Positions 5,562 through 6,785 of a stretch of DNA of 6,785 bases are shown one piece after another. The notes beneath the pieces are model-generated. The model was given only the letters and a program-made list of their open reading frames with translations, was not told the origin of the DNA and did not search any database. Both the position numbers and the translations under genes were made by a program. Origin of the DNA: Finegoldia magna. GTDB lineage: Bacteria; Bacillota; Clostridia; Tissierellales; Peptoniphilaceae. The stretch is taken from positions 1-6,785 of the forward strand of contig NZ_JAGYZD010000081.1 of NCBI RefSeq assembly GCF_018371055.1. The letters are read 5' to 3'. Each line of letters begins with the position of its first letter. Position 1 is the first letter of the stretch.

Positions 5562-5581
5562 ATATAAATTTGAATTTATAT
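5562..5581. promoter_or_regulatory. Palindrome upstream of the 5618 gene, candidate operator
   Basis: ATATAAATT (5562-5570) and AATTTATAT (5573-5581) are perfect inverted repeats around TG. The site is 37 bases upstream of the start codon, where a repressor dimer would block transcription. A weak promoter pair overlaps it, TTGAAT (5570-5575) and TATAAA (5595-5600), at a 19-base spacing. AT-rich DNA yields such palindromes by chance more readily than mixed sequence does. Confidence 0.4.
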
Positions 5582-5617
5582 TGAAAAAATAAACTATAAA
5601 AACGCAAGGAGACAAAT

Positions 5618-6268
5618 ATGGATATTATTCGACTACCTATTATAAATGGAATAACCCCAGATTTATTAAATGGAACAGAACGCTATGCTTACGGGTTAAG
5701 TGATTTTACAGATAGCTGGGAATTAAAAGATTGGCAAGAACATGGAGGTTATCAAGGTTCAGTACTTTATTTATATGATTTGCAAGAAAGCAAAGTTTAT
5801 ATCCCATTTAAGAAAAAGAAAAATGTTATTTATCAAATGCCATTATTTAGTGATGGTATGATTTATTTTTTACAAGTAGACTATGATGATAATAAGGTTA
5901 ATCTATATCGAGTATCATCAAGTTTAGAACTAGAAAAGATAACAGATTTATCTATTGATGAAGTTAATCTTTACAACATTAGATTAATCGGAGAAGGTGT
6001 GCATATTACGAGTCAGGATGAAAGCTTTGTATGCTATTATCCCGAATCTTTTGAAATAAAATTAGAGGTAAATGAAAGTGTTCTTTGTATAGATGATGAA
6101 AAAATTTACATAAGTGTCTGGATTGAGGAAGGTATTGAAAATGATGAGATAACAAAAGACTGCACTTACTATGAAAAAATACGTGTTAAAGACAAGGCGG
6201 GAAATCTCATTTCAGAAGAAATAGGATCATTAACTCAATTCCCAGATGGTAAATGGAGAATATCGTAA
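5618..6268 (+). CDS. Beta-rich protein of unknown function
   Basis: The gene encodes 216 residues. ATG 5618 follows AAGGAG (5606-5611) at six bases. I do not recognise the family. The sequence is a succession of short strands with aromatic and acidic turns: GSVLYLYDLQESKVYIPF, VIYQMPLFSDGMIYFLQVDY, KVNLYRVSSSLELEKI, SFVCYYPESFEIKLEV, KIYISVWIEEGIEND. It ends with a short C-terminal LTQFPDGKWRIS. Spacing of about 40-50 residues between similar strand clusters suggests a small beta-propeller-like or beta-sandwich protein. No signal peptide or membrane segment is seen, so it is probably cytoplasmic. It lies 306 bases after the phosphorylase-like gene, in the same unit between relics but probably under its own promoter. 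Its function is unknown. Confidence 0.8.
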   Translation: MDIIRLPIINGITPDLLNGTERYAYGLSDFTDSWELKDWQEHGGYQGSVLYLYDLQESKVYIPFKKKKNVIYQMPLFSDGMIYFLQVDYDDNKVNLYRVSSSLELEKITDLSIDEVNLYNIRLIGEGVHITSQDESFVCYYPESFEIKLEVNESVLCIDDEKIYISVWIEEGIENDEITKDCTYYEKIRVKDKAGNLISEEIGSLTQFPDGKWRIS

Positions 6269-6320
6269 AGCATAATATAGGAAAAGAACATAAGAAATTC
6301 CAGTTTGTCGAGGTAATACC

Positions 6321-6351
6321 TTTTAACGATAACCTTAAGCTATCGTTAAAA
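6321..6351. repeat. Perfect 11-base inverted repeat with 9-base loop
   Basis: TTTTAACGATA (6321-6331) and TATCGTTAAAA (6341-6351) are fully complementary around ACCTTAAGC. The + strand hairpin ends in A residues and no T-run follows on either side, so it is not a standard intrinsic terminator. It lies 52 bases after the stop of the 5618 gene and nine bases before relic C. This would suit a recombination-protein or regulator binding site at an element end, or a factor-dependent terminator. Confidence 0.6.
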
Positions 6352-6359
6352 AGTTCATG

Positions 6360-6468
6360 GATATGTTCCTACATACGAACGTAGCTACTTGACATACTTA
6401 GTGTTCACTCGTTTCATGTTGAAGCCCTAACCCTACTTGTCAAGAAGCGAAGCTACACTGAAAAGTAG
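6360..6468 (+). other. Relic C: decayed RumA/RlmD-like 3' end, probable old attachment site
   Basis: GATATGTTCC at 6360 opens a stretch reading D-M-F-L-H-T-N before a stop, matching the first D-M-F-P-C-T stretch of relic A. After TTGACATACTTAGTGT (6389-6404), shared with relic A, the frame 6415-6468 reads HVEALTLLVKKRSYTEK and TAG. HVEALTLLVKK is a good RumA/RlmD-style end in my memory of the family. The order left half, TTGACATACTTA core, right half is the same as in relic A, so both share one insertion history. Confidence 0.5.
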
Positions 6469-6479
6469 AGGCAGGTCCC

Positions 6480-6563
6480 ATGCAAAGATTTCCCAAGAGA
6501 AGCGACCGAATAGGAAGCTTTGATTGGCAGAAATCGACTGCTGAAGCTGTAGCGTTAATATAA
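6480..6563 (+). pseudogene. Second relic of a serine recombinase 3' end (FDWQKSTAEAVALI-stop)
   Basis: The frame from ATG 6480 reads MQRFPKRSDRIG and then SFDWQKSTAEAVALI before TAA (6561-6563). The last part matches the relic at 4469-4519, and codon by codon it matches the end of the complete recombinase gene (V-E-T-I-V-L-I-Q-K-M against A-E-A-V-A-L-I-stop-K-M). The Gln codon CAA there is TAA here. The following 208 bases are repeat copy 2. No ribosome binding site precedes 6480, so this is treated as the tail of a lost recombinase gene and not as a small gene. Confidence 0.55.
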
Positions 6564-6688
6564 AAGATGTAAATTTAGAAATCCTGCATTTTAAGCAGTT
6601 TTATAAGCATTTTGTATTTGAAAAAGATAAAGAAGGATATGTAAAAAAGACTCAAAAAAACTATATGGACGTAAGAGTAGTTTTGTAA
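6545..6688 (+). pseudogene. Short conserved open frame in repeat copy 2
   Basis: This is the counterpart of the frame at 625-777. It is open for 47 codons and includes VNLEILHFKQFYKHFVF and GYVKKTQKNYMDVRVVL before TAA at 6686. It has no start codon near its beginning. The peptide is conserved better at replacement sites than at third positions, but I cannot name it. Confidence 0.35.
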
Positions 6689-6769
6689 CTGGTATGAGGA
6701 AACACAAAAAATATAATTAACTCATTTTGTACTTTCTACAAGAGTAGCTTAAAAGGCTGCTCTTTTTTT
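6562..6769 (+). repeat. Long direct repeat, copy 2
   Basis: This is the partner of 642-849, collinear and without gaps. Like copy 1 it begins at the end of a recombinase reading frame and ends with a terminator. The pair encloses about 5.7 kb of cargo between its inner ends. Homologous recombination between the copies could delete or circularise that segment. Confidence 0.85.
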
Positions 6770-6770
6770 C
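6740..6770 (+). terminator. Intrinsic terminator, copy 2
   Basis: AAGAGTAGC (6740-6748) pairs with GCTGCTCTT (6756-6764) with one G-T pair, and the T-run (to 6769) is longer than in copy 1. The stem is identical to copy 1 and only the loop differs. Confidence 0.8.
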
Positions 6771-6785
6771 TAAGAAGTGAGTGTA

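Larger units (their letters stand above)
5312..5617. other. 306-base AT-rich intergenic region upstream of the 5618 gene
   Basis: No open frame of note and no relic of the V-E-x-V-V-L type is seen here. It carries several small inverted repeats: 5318-5334, TGAGT/ACTCA near 5349-5362, and TTGATA/TATCAA near 5460-5486. It also carries the larger palindrome at 5562-5581 just before the next gene. Its length and symmetry elements suggest a regulatory upstream region for the 5618 gene. Confidence 0.5.

Noticed and set aside
6268..6384. Open + strand frame containing FQFVEVIPFNDNLKLSL, loosely like the recombinase end FKLPIIDDDLNISL
   Set aside because: The similarity is weak and the stretch contains the perfect hairpin at 6321-6351, so it was not called as another recombinase relic.
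1..6785. CRISPR array, tRNA or other structured RNA
   Set aside because: No regularly spaced short repeats, no tRNA-like cloverleaf and no recognisable riboswitch were seen on either strand.

Overview
The window is AT-rich DNA with strong purine-rich ribosome binding sites, TTGACA/TATAAT-type promoters and short intrinsic terminators. This fits a low-GC Gram-positive bacterium (Bacillota, perhaps a clostridial or peptoniphilic anaerobe or a streptococcus). The genus is inference; nothing here fixes it. There are no ribosomal RNA, tRNA or core housekeeping genes. It reads as accessory DNA next to a site-specific integrative element.

Layout. The left edge (2-652) is the C-terminal part of a large serine recombinase. 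It is followed by a short conserved tail with a terminator (642-849), and that tail recurs 5,920 bases downstream at the right edge (6562-6769, about 91% identical). Between the two copies lie small cargo groups on the + strand: (1) an orphan RelB/DinJ antitoxin, a HEPN-like 'Ymh' gene broken by one in-frame TGA, and an uncharacterised gene (968-2397); (2) an MccF-like S66 peptidase (2599-3627); (3) a small unknown acidic protein with its own terminator (3980-4447); (4) a nucleoside-phosphorylase-fold protein and an unknown beta-rich protein (4562-6268).

The striking structure lies between the cargo groups. At each boundary a short stretch of 3'-terminal coding sequence survives, and its reading frame spells variants of V-E-[S/T/A]-V-V-L-[L/M]-S-R/K. 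Counting the living recombinase gene there are six: 619-652, 2519-2554, 3817-3858, 4469-4519, 6415-6468 and 6540-6563. Two of them (4469-4519, 6519-6563) are recognisable serine-recombinase C-termini (FDWQ..STAE). Three (2519-2554, 3817-3858, 6415-6468) look more like the C-terminus of a RumA/RlmD-type 23S rRNA uracil methyltransferase gene (DMFP...HVESVVLMSRK), a known integration target for such recombinases. My interpretation is an integration hotspot where elements inserted repeatedly at one 3'-end site and then decayed, leaving cargo genes separated by attachment-site relics. The result resembles a cassette array but is built by a serine recombinase rather than an integron integrase.

The cargo has a defence/immunity flavour (antitoxin, HEPN-like protein, peptide-antibiotic immunity peptidase, nucleoside-processing enzyme), although no complete known defence system is visible. 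The two unknown genes (3980-4408, 5618-6268) and the gene at 1774-2397 are the best candidates for new functions by context.
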